This document shows, piece by piece, positions 11,470-39,000 of a stretch of DNA of 64,000 nt (the first letter of the stretch is position 1; every line of letters starts with the position of its first letter). A model generated the notes under the pieces. That model searched no databases, was not told the origin of the DNA, and saw nothing but the letters and a program-made list of their open reading frames with translations. The DNA is from Mycteria americana (Eukaryota > Chordata > Aves > Ciconiiformes > Ciconiidae), in assembly GCF_035582795.1 (NCBI RefSeq), contig NC_134367.1, forward strand, positions 41,291,062-41,355,061, written 5' to 3'. The position numbers and the translations under genes are program-made.

Positions 11470-14400
11470 CTGTGTTCCCACTAAACTGGTCCTCACTAAC
11501 TTTGCATACTGAGTCAAAGTCAAGTACGACAGAGTGCTGTGAGATACATTCTTCTGAGTGCCTGGATAGACTTGAATAGCAATGTTGTTTTTTAATACTC
11601 AGCCTCCCTGCATAATGTACTGCTCTATTAATGCTCATGTTCCAAATACTGTATTGTTGTGCCAGTTTTAATCTTCTTTGATGTGTGATGTTTAACACTA
11701 TACTAGATAGAATTCTAGATAGATACTATGATAGAATTCAGGCTAGCAAGCCCAAAGGACAACACTGGCTGTGTAAGCTACTGAAGTGATGAAGCAGTAT
11801 TATTAACTTGCTTATAAGCTGATAGGATTTGAATCATCATTATAAAATGCCTTCCAGATCCTTGAACTGCAGATTTAAAAATAAATAAAACCAGTATGCC
11901 AAAAATGACCATAAGCTTCCATGTTCAGCCTCTGCTGCATGTTCTTCAAACCAAAACTGGTCATAACTCCCTGAAAGCTCCTTCATGAGGAGGAGAAAGG
12001 GACAGAATAATTTTGAAGACACACATTTTTGCTCTTTGAGAAGAGCAAAAGCAAACTGTTTAAATCATTCCCTTTTTCTAGTGAAGTTGATTAGTACTAG
12101 CTGACTTTTGCTGTCAGGGGAACTTGGGTCAGCATAGACTAAATGAGAAGATGGCACTCATGAGCATTGGAGGAAGGTAGTAAAATCCACCCCTGAAGTA
12201 CATGCTGTAACTTTTCTCTTTGCTGAGGATTTGTACTGTACACAAGCAAAGGAAACAGCTGTGTGAAAACAAATTGGCTGAGAGTGTTACAGCACTGCTT
12301 ATCTGACAGATCTTCAGTCAAAGAACCTTCTCAGCCACTTGGCCCTGTGCAGTAAGCAAGCCCAGGATGCGCTCTCTGAGCTTCTGCCAGCACAGAGCAG
12401 TGCCTGCACCCACATACAGGTTACCAGTGCTGTACTGTTTGTAGGAACAGGACTGGAATGGCTCACAGCTGCTTCTGATTTGGTCAGGATAGACCAAAGA
12501 GCTGCTTTCTCTGCCTAGAGTCAGTCACAGATCAGTCCCTGATACTGTAACAAAAGCCACAAGTAAAATGCTGTGCCAAAAAGCTGGAAAAAACACAAGT
12601 CATTACTGGAGTTCTGGTCCCCAAGGAAGCTGAGCTTGTCAAGACAAACCTACACCTGATGCCAGGTATCAGAGTAGCATGGGTATGGCCTAACCAGCCC
12701 AATCTCTTCTCTTTGGCACTCAAAAGCTACTGTGCAGATCTTACTTCATTAACCTTCAACTTCACTCAGATTCAGTCTGGGGAGCACATGTGTTTATGCT
12801 GATGTCAGTGGCCCATGTTTTCCAACCATGGAAAAAGCCTTAGAAACCAAAGGGGAAGAGCTGTGCTTCCCTCCAGAACAGCGTGCACATCTGCCATGCA
12901 TTGATAAACCAGTGCCAGGGCTGCAACACATGCATTTCAGCAGTATGGGTGGAGACTTCAGGTCAGTCTTATCATCAAGGAAAGGGCTGCACAGTTTAAA
13001 AATGTTCAGACTTCATCCCTCCCAGCCTACTTAAAAATTGGTGATTAGTTAAGTTTCTTGTAAAAGGCTGTATTTACCTCCCAAAACCTCCCAGACTTCC
13101 TCAGTTGAGTGTGAGAGGACTACAGACTTCACTTTCCATCTGAAGGCATTTAAGTGCTGCTCTTAGTGTATGTGTTCAGCCATCGCTAGAGTCCAGATGC
13201 TCCCACGTAGTTGCACGGGCACTTCAGCCTACTCAAAACAACTGAAAATGATAGCCCAAAGCACTGCAGATTGAATCACTTGCATAAACCAGATCTGTAC
13301 TGGGGGGGGGGGGGGGGGGGAGTCCTATTACAAGAACCTGTAAGTTACCAGGCTGCTTACCCAGGAACGTATACAAGATAGGTTAGGCTTGTTTTAAATA
13401 CCCTCAGAGAGGGTAGGAGTCATGTACTCTACAGCAACTGGGAAAGTCACAATACTTTCCTGGTTGCTCTAATTGCAGAGACACAGCAACACTTCCTGCT
13501 GTACTTAAGGGAGGGCCTGGCTCTAAATGTCACCAGACAAATTAAGAGGCTGAGGAGGATGAGTAGTTTATCAGCCTTTATACTGCCTAAACATACAACT
13601 TGGGAAATGTAATGATGAAAACCCAAAGCAAGAATTTTTAGGATCTCAGTGGAACAGTTGCAAAAGTTCCTCTCTTCCAAAAAGACACAGGGGTAAACAA
13701 ATTCCACTGTTCTTCACTCCAGAGACCACACTAGGGCACCTATATCATAGTGGTCTTTATACGTAAGGCTTTCAAGCAGCAAAGTGAGACATTTCAGTAG
13801 GAAGGGAATGCTAAATAGCTCTCCTCTGTCCTGAACCTCACCTATTTCTCTTGCAAATACGCTTGACAAATGGAAGGGAGCAGCAACACAGCCAAATGTC
13901 TCCCCGATCTGCAAGAGGACATGGAGCCAAGTGCTCTGCGCAGCTGTCCTCTGCCACTTGCCTGCAGCCTCCCCTCCCCTAACCTCACCCAACGCAAGAT
14001 AAGCCCACACCATCTAACTTTCACACCTTTTGAGGGTAAAATGTTTGGAAATAAAGAGAAGCAAGCCTCAACACTGTGTGGCTTTTAATCCCCAAATGTG
14101 CAGACAACATGACATTAAAACAGAAAAATTAATAGTTAATGGCTGTTTCTTCCCTTTAACTAACAACAAAAATTTTGAAAGTTGAAGTCACATATTTGCT
14201 ATACTATATACGGTTTCTCAGTATCAAATCTTTAATTCAGTACTTGGCACTTCAGACCAAGATGTATAATGGGGAAATACTTGACTAAAATTATGGAGGA
14301 AGTACTGTGTAATTTCATTTTCTTCAGCAAGGAGGGTAGGAAGGTTGGACAATTAAAAACAAACTAAACAAAACTGGCCATAAATTTCGTTTAGCTTGCC

Positions 14401-15719
14401 TTTCTTCAGAGGCTGGACTTCGTAGTCAGTCCTAGCTGCCTGGGAAGAGCTTAACCGCTAAATTCTGAGCCAACATCAGTAACAGCAGAGACACTACAGC
14501 TATGAAAAAGCCCCTTGTGCTTTTCCTCCTTTAATGACATTCTGGTGCTAGGGGTCTAATAACACCAGGCCTTCTGTTTGCAGATAATCTGGCTATATAG
14601 TATGAATTTTACATTTGGCTCCTCTCATATAATTTATTTTACTACTTTTTGTTGTAAATATTCCAAACCCACCCTCACATACCTTAGCTGAAATACACAA
14701 GAGACTTCAACTGCAAATATGTATGTAATTTTCAAATGTTAGTTCTACAACTGTCTGCAGAGTAGTACATGTTCTGCAGATACTCCAGGAAACCTTCTCT
14801 GTCTGCAACATTCACTGAAAGCAAACAGGACCAAAAAAAAAAAAAAAAAACCCAAACACCAAAACAAAAAGCCAATGTTTGTATTGTGGGTAGGAGCTCT
14901 GAAACTGTAACAATGTAAAGGCCTCACCTCTGAACTGAAACTGTATTGTATTCTTCAATAGCCATATCTTTCAACAAAACTACTGCCAAAAATCAGACCT
15001 GAAAGTAAGTTAACTCTTGTTTGAATAGTTTACCATTTTTCTCTACTGTTACAGATGCTGTTCTTTGACACCTCTTTACTGCACTACTGGTTTCAAACAC
15101 AAACTTGGTAATTTTTCTTTTATCTTGGAGCCTACAACAGCAGTAAAATATAATAAGCCAGGTGCCTGTAAAAGCCAAACATTCATCCGCACATTCATAA
15201 TCTCAGAGAATTGCTTCCAATACAAAGGTCATGAGCACTGACTGGTTCACAAGAGCATAAACTCTTAATACATACTTTACCAGCCTTGTTTTTTTCCTCC
15301 CCACTGTGGAATCATAGAGCTAAAACCTTCCCAATTCCCAACTCAGGAATGAAGAGAGCTTTCACAAAACAGTTTCTAACCAGAATCTGCTAATGGTCTT
15401 GCTGTTCAAGAGTATGCAGACAGATCTCAAGCATCAGCACACAAAATTGCTTGAATCTCCTTCCTTTTCAATCTTGGAAAATGCTGAATAATCTTACGGT
15501 TATATGCTAGACACAAAAATCAACAGACAGTCAGGATGTACATGCTGCTTTTTAAGTATACAGTAACTGAGATCTGCTTGAAAAGCATTTACACATCACT
15601 ACCTCAAAAACAGGTTAACCAAGATCTTTGGTTTCACTCTGTTAAGTTGCAATTAACTGTCCTCAGCTTGTTTTGCTTTTGGATAGACTGCAGTTACATA
15701 CAAATTGCAAAAATATTCC
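11470..15719. other. Region between the convergent 3' ends of ORC3 and AKIRIN2
   Basis: No recognisable gene. It holds a run of 19 G (13302-13320), a run of 18 A (14833-14850), and a - strand AATAAA (14638-14633) that would serve only a very long AKIRIN2 3' UTR. Open frames on both strands at 13447-14088 overlap and look accidental. Confidence 0.6.
13302..13320 (+). repeat. Poly(G) run, 19 G
   Basis: Uninterrupted G homopolymer between the two convergent genes. It could form a G-quadruplex in a + strand read-through RNA; assembly length errors are likely at such runs. Confidence 0.85.
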
Positions 15720-16350
15720 AAATGTGGCCACCACAAAATGTAGTGCCAGGAATTTTTGTATCAAAAATAGCGTGGCCAGCAGGACTAGGGAAGTGATTGT
15801 GCCCCTGTACTCGGCACTGGTGAGGCCGCACCTCGAATACTGTGTTCAGTTTTGGGCCCCCCACTACAAGAGGGATATTGAGGTACTGGAGCGCATACAG
15901 AGAAGGGCAACGAAGCTGGTGAAGGGTCTGGAGCAGAAGTCTTATGAGGAGCGGCTGAGGGAGCTGGGACTGTTTAGCCTGGAGACAAGGAGGCTGAGGG
16001 GAGACCTCATCGCTCTCTACAACTACCTGAAAGGAGGTTGTAGAGAGGTGGGGGTCGGTCTCTTCTCCCAGGTAACAAGTGATAGGACAAGAGGAAATGG
16101 CCTCAAGTTGCGCCAGGGGAGGTTTAGACTGGATATTAGGAAATTTTTCTTCACCGAGAGGGTTATCAAGCATTGGAACAGACTGCCCAGGGAAGTGGTT
16201 GAGTCGCCATCCCTGGAGGTATTTAAAGGACGTTTGGATGAGGTGCTTAGGGACATGGTGTAGTGGTGGTTTTTGGCAGTGTTAGGTTTATGGTTGGACT
16301 CAATGATCTTAAAGGTCTTTTCTAACCTATATGATTCTGTGATTCTGTGA
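15720..16350 (+). mobile_element. CR1 LINE, 5'-truncated, ORF2 tail open
   Basis: About 630 bp of a CR1 non-LTR retrotransposon. It runs from the end of the reverse-transcriptase domain through the ORF2 stop (TAG at 16261-16263) to the 3' UTR, ending in tandem attctgtg units as usual for CR1. The 5' end is fuzzy because of a small insertion-like ttttgtatcaaaa near 15750. It lies in ORC3-sense orientation between the two genes. The open frame and close likeness to the copy at 60 kb point to a fairly young insertion. Confidence 0.95.
15766..16263 (+). pseudogene. CR1 ORF2 C-terminal remnant (reverse transcriptase end)
   Basis: About 165 residues of uninterrupted CR1 ORF2 tail, starting near [20 protein letters not shown] and containing [40 protein letters not shown] and [17 protein letters not shown] before the natural stop. 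The endonuclease and the reverse-transcriptase catalytic core are absent, so the fragment cannot be active. Upstream host sequence continues the open frame for about 30 codons by chance. Confidence 0.9.
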
Positions 16351-18100
16351 ATTCAGTAGTTATTGAATCTTACCCATTTCTAACTTGACTCGAAAGCCTT
16401 TGAAAAGGCTCTCCAAAGCCAGGGGTTTTTTTTAAAGCACCAGCCTGCTCCATACCACACCCCAATTTTCCTAATTTTATTAAACAGTAATCAAGCAGCC
16501 AACCATTTTCCTGCTAAAGAATAAGTCACCTGTTAGAACAAGCCTTTCATGTGAAATTCATCACATCAGTTATTGGCACCAAGATCAGGAAAACAAGCCA
16601 GTCTGAAGTCCAAGACAGAACAAGCAGCAGGTTAAAAAGTGAAAAATTTCAAAGAATGCAACCTCATTTTCAAAATGGGCACAAATTAAGCATACCACAG
16701 CTGTGATGCATAAGCACCCATGGTGGCACTGTATTTAATCTGCCAGAAGACTGCTTATTACGCATTAATTTGGAGCAGCACAGGAGTGGCTGGGTGCTAA
16801 CATGACATCACTTATTTATAATAACTCTTAATATCCCAAAAGAAAAGATAAGCTGAGGCACAGAGACAATCACAATGGCTGGTATCTTAATTCTACTCCT
16901 ATCTCAAATTATCAGTTAGGCATACACACATTTCTATCAAGTTAGAACAAGGATCTGCTAGAACACAGGAGATAGAGGAAATGTATCAGGATGCTGGAAT
17001 TTGGGTAGTGGTCCACCTAGAAGCAGTGGTTTTCCTACCCTGGGCAAGTTAACAATAAAAGGTCAAAAAAAAAAAAATGAGGAGCAGGAAGGAGGGGGAC
17101 TGAGAACCCTGAGGCAGACAACAGAGGTTACAGCCCTTGATAGTTTTGTTTTTATCTTCAGTAACAGAAGACCCAAGAGGGGAGCCTAGCAGAGATTTCT
17201 CATTTCTGAGATTCTGAAAATATAGTAAAAAGAATCCAAATATTTGGGTAAGATAGGTTTCAGGAAAGTGAGCAGAAAATACTGATACTGTGGCCACGTG
17301 CCTAATTCTGAACCTGCAATCTCACTACCAAGTGAATAGAAGTTCACTAAGAACTAGAGCTCATCACATGGCTTCTCTGAAATCATAAGCACCAGCATGA
17401 GCCAATTAATGCATGTATCTACCAGCTGAGGTTTCAATTACATTTCAACTAAAACTCTTCTGTTAATTTGGAATGGTACAAAGATCATTAAACAACAGAC
17501 TTCCACTTAACCAGAAGCTGACAGTAAGTTAGAGAAGACCACAGTTTATAATCAAAGGATTACTCTGAAACTACTTTAAAGTCCCCAAAGCAGATAAACC
17601 AAGTCATTTGGTAAGCAATACTTCTACCCCACAACACACAGATCTGGACTTGCCATGTAGTAACTTTTAAGTAATCCACACTGAGACTCAGAATTGCACA
17701 GCCAACAGCAGTCAGCACTGATACAGCAGTCTGGAAACAGCTGAACGCATCCAACAACAAACTCCTCGACCCTGAACACAAAGATTACGCACCTTTAGCT
17801 CTTCCAATACCTGTGTAGTTCCAGCTTGTGGTGCAAGCGCCTGCTCTATCTTACAAACAGATTTCCTTTGATGTGTCATTTCAATCTGAAGGAAGACGAG
17901 CACAGCTGTTTGAGTCAGCTGCAGCAAGTTAAATCAAGTTTCTTGACAGTTCTGTAACAAACATGCTTCCACAACAGGAAACAATACAGGCAATCTAAGG
18001 AAGATTTTTTCGCCTCTGAAGAATTACCTGAGATTTTCATCTGCCTCCTTCTCCTGATCTAAAATTCTGACCCACCCACTATTGCTAGTAAATGAAGTTT
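16351..18100. other. Intergenic or distal AKIRIN2 3' region, nothing recognised
   Basis: AT-rich, with no exon-like or repeat-family signal that I can name. It may contain extended AKIRIN2 3' UTR. Confidence 0.5.
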
Positions 18101-18844
18101 TCATGTAAACACTCAGATTTAAGTTTATTCATACACAGCAAAAGTTCCACCTGCATATTAAAAACAAACAGATTAGAAGTAAATGTTTTATTCTTCCAAC
18201 TAAATTCCAGTACTACAAGGGCAGTAAAACAATGATACACTGAAAAATTGCAGCAATAAACATTTGTTAAAGACTGATAGAATAAATAAAAACTACAAAA
18301 ATGAGAAATCATATAAACCCATTCTTAACCCCCAAAAAAGTCATGGAATACAGAAATGCCCTCCTTCACTATTTCACAGGCAGTACTGTGGGCTATTTGC
18401 TTAAAATTGTCCTGGGATTACATTCTAACTTAACTGTGATTACAGCTTTGTTGTAGTGCACAGTTATGAAAACCACACTAACTTCAGTCAGAAGTGTCAT
18501 TCTACATTTTTATTTACACAACCAGTGAAGGGCAACTTCTAGAACACCAGCTTTAATCCTTTACTTTTTCAAACTTATTAACATAAGAAGCCAAATTGTA
18601 ATGATACAGCAAATGAGGCCACTGGTATTATTACAGGTAGCAAAGGTCCACATCCAGGTGGTACTGACATCAGGGAGCACTCCAAAACCAGTTGCTGCAT
18701 AAGAGTGGTTGCCACTGACAAAAGCTTGAAATAACCTGTGTTCACAGGGGGAAAAAATATGGCATTGCTGCAAGTCTTTACTGGGACAGCTTGCAACAAT
18801 AAAACAGGGTGTATAGGGCAGCCCACATATGCAGAAAGTGTGAT
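18100..18844 (-). other. AKIRIN2: AKIRIN2 3' UTR (probable extent)
   Basis: Antisense reading gives three AATAAA hexamers, at 18514-18509, 18192-18187 and 18129-18124, implying 3' UTRs of roughly 0.35 to 0.75 kb. A Pumilio-type UGUAAAUA (18518-18511) overlaps the first signal. The true end is not determined from sequence alone. Confidence 0.5.
18509..18518 (-). promoter_or_regulatory. AKIRIN2: Poly(A) signal overlapped by a Pumilio-type element
   Basis: On the - strand the sequence is TGTAAATAAA. TGTAAATA fits the UGUANAUA Pumilio response element, and AATAAA within it is a canonical poly(A) hexamer about 330 nt after the stop. Confidence 0.5.
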
Positions 18845-35109
<16,265 letters not shown>

Positions 35110-35398
35110 GGCGCGGGGCGGCGGCGGGGCGGAGGAAGGGGGCTCGGAGCGAGGGGCAGGGGAGACGACGGCGGCGGTGGTAGCAGCAGCCGGCCCTGCC
35201 CAGAGGCGCCTTCCCCGCTGTCTGGGGTGGGCTGGGGGGCAGGGAAGGGAGGGCGGCAGGGAAAGGAGGGGGCAGCTGCGTCAGGGCCTCCGCCGCCTCC
35301 CTGTCGGCCTCTCTCTGGGGAGCGGCCCCGGCCCCCCCAGCGGCTCCGGCTCGGCCGGCTGGATCCCCGCTCTCGCCGCCCGCCCTGCCCTGGCCGGG

Positions 35399-35403
35399 CC
35401 AAT
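35399..35403 (+). promoter_or_regulatory. CCAAT box (NF-Y type)
   Basis: GGCCAATT within the CpG island, on the + strand, about 290 bp upstream of the AKIRIN2 ATG. Confidence 0.45.
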
Positions 35404-35554
35404 TCCGCCCGCGGCCGGTGGCGGGGCGGGAGCTGGGCCGAGGGGCGCAGGGCCGGGCCCGGCTACCCGGTCCGGGGCCGCCGATGACGAGCGATGGCGG
35501 CGGGGCCCGGGCAGCGGCGGCGGCGGCGCTTCCCTCTGTGACTCCCACACCAGC

Positions 35555-35563
35555 AATATGGCG
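35555..35563 (+). promoter_or_regulatory. YY1-type motif AATATGGCG
   Basis: Matches the AANATGGCG core often found near transcription starts of housekeeping genes; about 450 bp upstream of the AKIRIN2 ATG. Confidence 0.5.
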
Positions 35564-35711
35564 TCAATAACAACGCCTCGGATTCAAAAACCAGCCCCCC
35601 GCACTGCGCCTGCGTTCCTGGGGCGGTGGCGGCCGCAGAGGCTCAGGGGACTCGTGGTTTCCCCGCCCCGGCAACGCGGCTCGGCGCCGGGGCGCCCGCC
35701 GGGGCGGCGGG

Positions 35712-35730
35712 ACTACAAATCCCGCCGTGC
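35712..35730 (+). promoter_or_regulatory. ZNF143/THAP11-like site
   Basis: actacaaatcccgccgtgc closely follows the ACTACAATTCCCAGCATGC-type consensus bound by ZNF143 and THAP11/HCF-1 in CpG-island promoters. It keeps the ACTACA and TCCC blocks and the terminal GTGC. Confidence 0.6.
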
Positions 35731-35749
35731 TCCGCGCCGGCCGCCCCGG

Positions 35750-35756
35750 CTTCCGG
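35750..35756 (+). promoter_or_regulatory. ETS-family site CTTCCGG
   Basis: Consensus core for GABPA/ELK-type ETS factors (CCGGAAG on the other strand), 20 bp from the ZNF143-like site, a common pairing in CpG-island promoters. Confidence 0.5.
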
Positions 35757-36020
35757 GTTCTGATTTAAATCCCCCCCTCAGAGGCTGCGGTGTGGGGTGC
35801 GGGTTAAAGGACGAGGCTGTGGGGATGGGGTGGCGGCGCCCACGGGGAGCGGGGCTCAGGGCTCAGCCTCGGGGGCGGCTGCCGGGCACTCTCAGCGCAC
35901 CCGGGCAGCGGCGCGGCCCTGGGGAAGGGGCGAGGGGCTCCCGTCAGGTCCCGGAGACACAAAGGGGGCGAGAGCCCTGCGGCCGGGGCCGCCTGTTACC
36001 GCAGGCGCCGAGCGGGTCCG

Positions 36021-39000
36021 GCAGCGGCTGTATGTCCGCAGGCCGCTTGTCTGTGTATGGAATGAGGGCAAAGTGCGTTTAGTGGCCTCCATGATGAGGG
36101 CAGAGCAGGGAGCGTGCAGGAGTCAGAGGTAGGAAGCGGGTGGAGGTGACAGCTAAGGACACGCCAGAAGAGGCCCCGCGATGCTGAGAGTTGTCTCTCG
36201 GTGTAACTGACTGATTTCCTGGCAGTTGCATAAAGGGCTTTCTTGCTGAAGGAGGGTGGTGAGAGAAGAGGTTCAAATAACTATAGCTGTTTGTGGGAAG
36301 AGCAGAGCTCTTTCCTGTTCAGCTTCCTAATTGAAATAAACCATGTCACAGTTCACCCCAGTGGAAAAGCTAACAGGGGTTGATAGGCCCCAAAATGTAT
36401 GTAACCTTCAGCTTTTCTGTATCTGATCCTGTTAATTTAACTGTGAAGGTAAAGACAGATTGGCTTTGGAAGATAAAATGAGGACTATGCATGCCCTCAT
36501 AAAATCTTGACACTTTGGTTGTTTTTTTACTGTCTGACAAAATATAAGCTAGCCTTTCTCTAACGGCATTTAAAAAACAAAACAAACCTTATCATTTTGA
36601 AGCAATTTTTTGCTTTGTGTGCTCTATGCGTGGCAGATACTGTTAATTAAGCTGTAACAGCACCCAGTCAGTCTAAACACAGACCTGATGTCTGCTGGCA
36701 ATGTGGTTGTGCAGTTCTTAGCGTACCTGATGTTTCAAGTGATGGGGTGACCTGGCAGAGCTTTTCTGCCCAACAAAAATAGAAATAGTAATTAATAATT
36801 TGCTTTCTGTAACAGATAGCTCATGATGATGTTGGAACAATTAGGTGAAATTATCTTTAGGTTTACCTGACTTGACTTGGCCTAAAACTAATTACAGAAA
36901 ATAGCAAAATTATTGCTCTGCTGTTACCTTTTCCTCTGTAGAGGAAGTACTTAGAGTTTTTCCTTGGTAAGGAGGATGATGACAAGCCTCTCTAAAACTA
37001 AGACAAGTTCTGGTTCTCCATAACAAGGCTCAGGAAATGTGCTGATGTTATTATAGTGTTATAATTGCCCTACTATTAGTATACTGGTATAACTCCTTCT
37101 GTGGACACTCTTCTTTGGAATAATGAAGGCTGGTTTTCCATTCATTTAATTCTTCATTTCCATTACATTTCCCTAAGCAGATAAGTTTCCCTGCGTTCGT
37201 GCAACAGTCTTAAGTATTCCTACCAAGCGTTTCACCCAGGAAGACTGAGGTGACGTGTTTTTGCAGGCTTTGGATTAAGGAAACCTTGCATGTTTTTCAA
37301 CATGTATGATGCACTTGTTCAGTTTGGAATGCCCTGTGCCCATGCAGGACTGAGACAGCCACTTCTGTCTTCATCTGTATGCTGAGAAGTGCCCATGTTT
37401 GGGTGCAATATTGAAAAAACCCTAAATTTTAGGATAACCAGCACTTTCCCACTGAACTTAATATTTTTTTATATATATATATTCTGCATTCAGCAGCAGA
37501 AAAGATTCGGTTACATTGACTCATGTGACACCAGATCCTAAGGACCATTCAGGCACAATTTAAGTCAATTAAAACAGTCTGTGGAATCAGGCAAAACTTC
37601 ATCAAGATAAGCTACTAGAAAGCAAGCTTTTGCCAGCGCAGGCAGCATTATAATTGTAAGCAATTGATTAGAACCATGATTGTCCTAATCAACAGAGTTA
37701 CTCAGGCTTTATCTGACCTTTAATTTGTTGAGCTAAACTGAAGTAAGTCTGATTTAAGTCAAAATAAGAATTCACACAGCCCTTTGCAGCAAATTAAACC
37801 CAGCTAAACCAATGTAGCTTTGCATGTAGACAAGCCCTAAGGCAGCAAAATGTCCAACAGCAGTGACAAAGTGCTTGATAGTTGTCAGGGAACATGTGTT
37901 TTTACTTTCATTGTGGCAGGAAACACTGTAAGGTCAAGTCTGCAAACCACTGTTTATATTGTTCTTTCTTCTACTTACTTATATAACCAATTTGCAGTGT
38001 CCCATTATGTGCTACATGGGGTGCCTTTAAAAGTATATATTATAAGCATATTTTTAAAATAAATAGTACCCACAAATTTTATTAATACTGGGAATGGGAG
38101 AGCTTATTTATAACTGGTGGTGTGCTAGATTTTATTGGATCTGCACTTCAAGCATGACACCTGTTAAAAAGACAAGTCCAGATGCAGGACAACGTTTTGG
38201 CCTTTGTACAAGCTCTGAATGGGGTTGGAAAGTAACCCTTTCAGTGTATTGCTTTGGGACTGTGATGGAAATGTTGTAGTTGACCAAATGCTAGTCTTCA
38301 TGCATTCTCTTTTCTTCCCCTTCCTCTGCCATTGCTCCATTCCCCCATTGTTTTTTGTTTTCTTTTTTTGCTGTCTTCCTCTCATTCTCTTTATATACCA
38401 TGTTGACTCTGCTTCCTTTTCCTTTTCCTTTTCCTTGAGACATCCTATTCATTTGAGGCAGGGTCCACATCACAGTCCTTTTCTTTTATGCCATCTAACC
38501 TTATTCCTCCCACTTCACACAGTAGCTCATTTCTCATTAACCGGTCGTGCTCGCAAACACAGTGACCACCAGTTAGCTGAGCTGTTTTCTACGGTTTGTT
38601 TCATCTCACCCCAAGTGAGCAAAAGTCACTTTAAGCAGCGTCATTCCATTTGAATTTGGCCACGCATACTGGAGATTTCTTACTGATGTATCAGGCACAC
38701 ACTGTGGTTGCAGATTTTGTAGACAAATGCAGTGATTATCCGTCAGGACTTCGGTGAAATGTTTGTGTGGTGCCGAGTGAAAAAGGATTAGTTAAGATGA
38801 AAAAAGGGGGATTAGTGCAGGAATTGTAAGGTGGGAAAAACAGCCAAAAGAAAAATGGAATAAATTTCTCATTCTGTTTTGCTATACGGTCACACAGATA
38901 GCTGCTGGCAAAACAGAAGGGATCACAGGAACAGAAGTGAAAGCCAGAGGTAAGTGAAGGTCAGCTCTGCTTCTTTAGGTGCTGACTTATGCTGGTAAAT

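Noticed and set aside
13447..14088. A cluster of frames on both strands between the two genes
   Set aside because: They overlap one another and lack any recognisable protein; more likely chance or UTR sequence.
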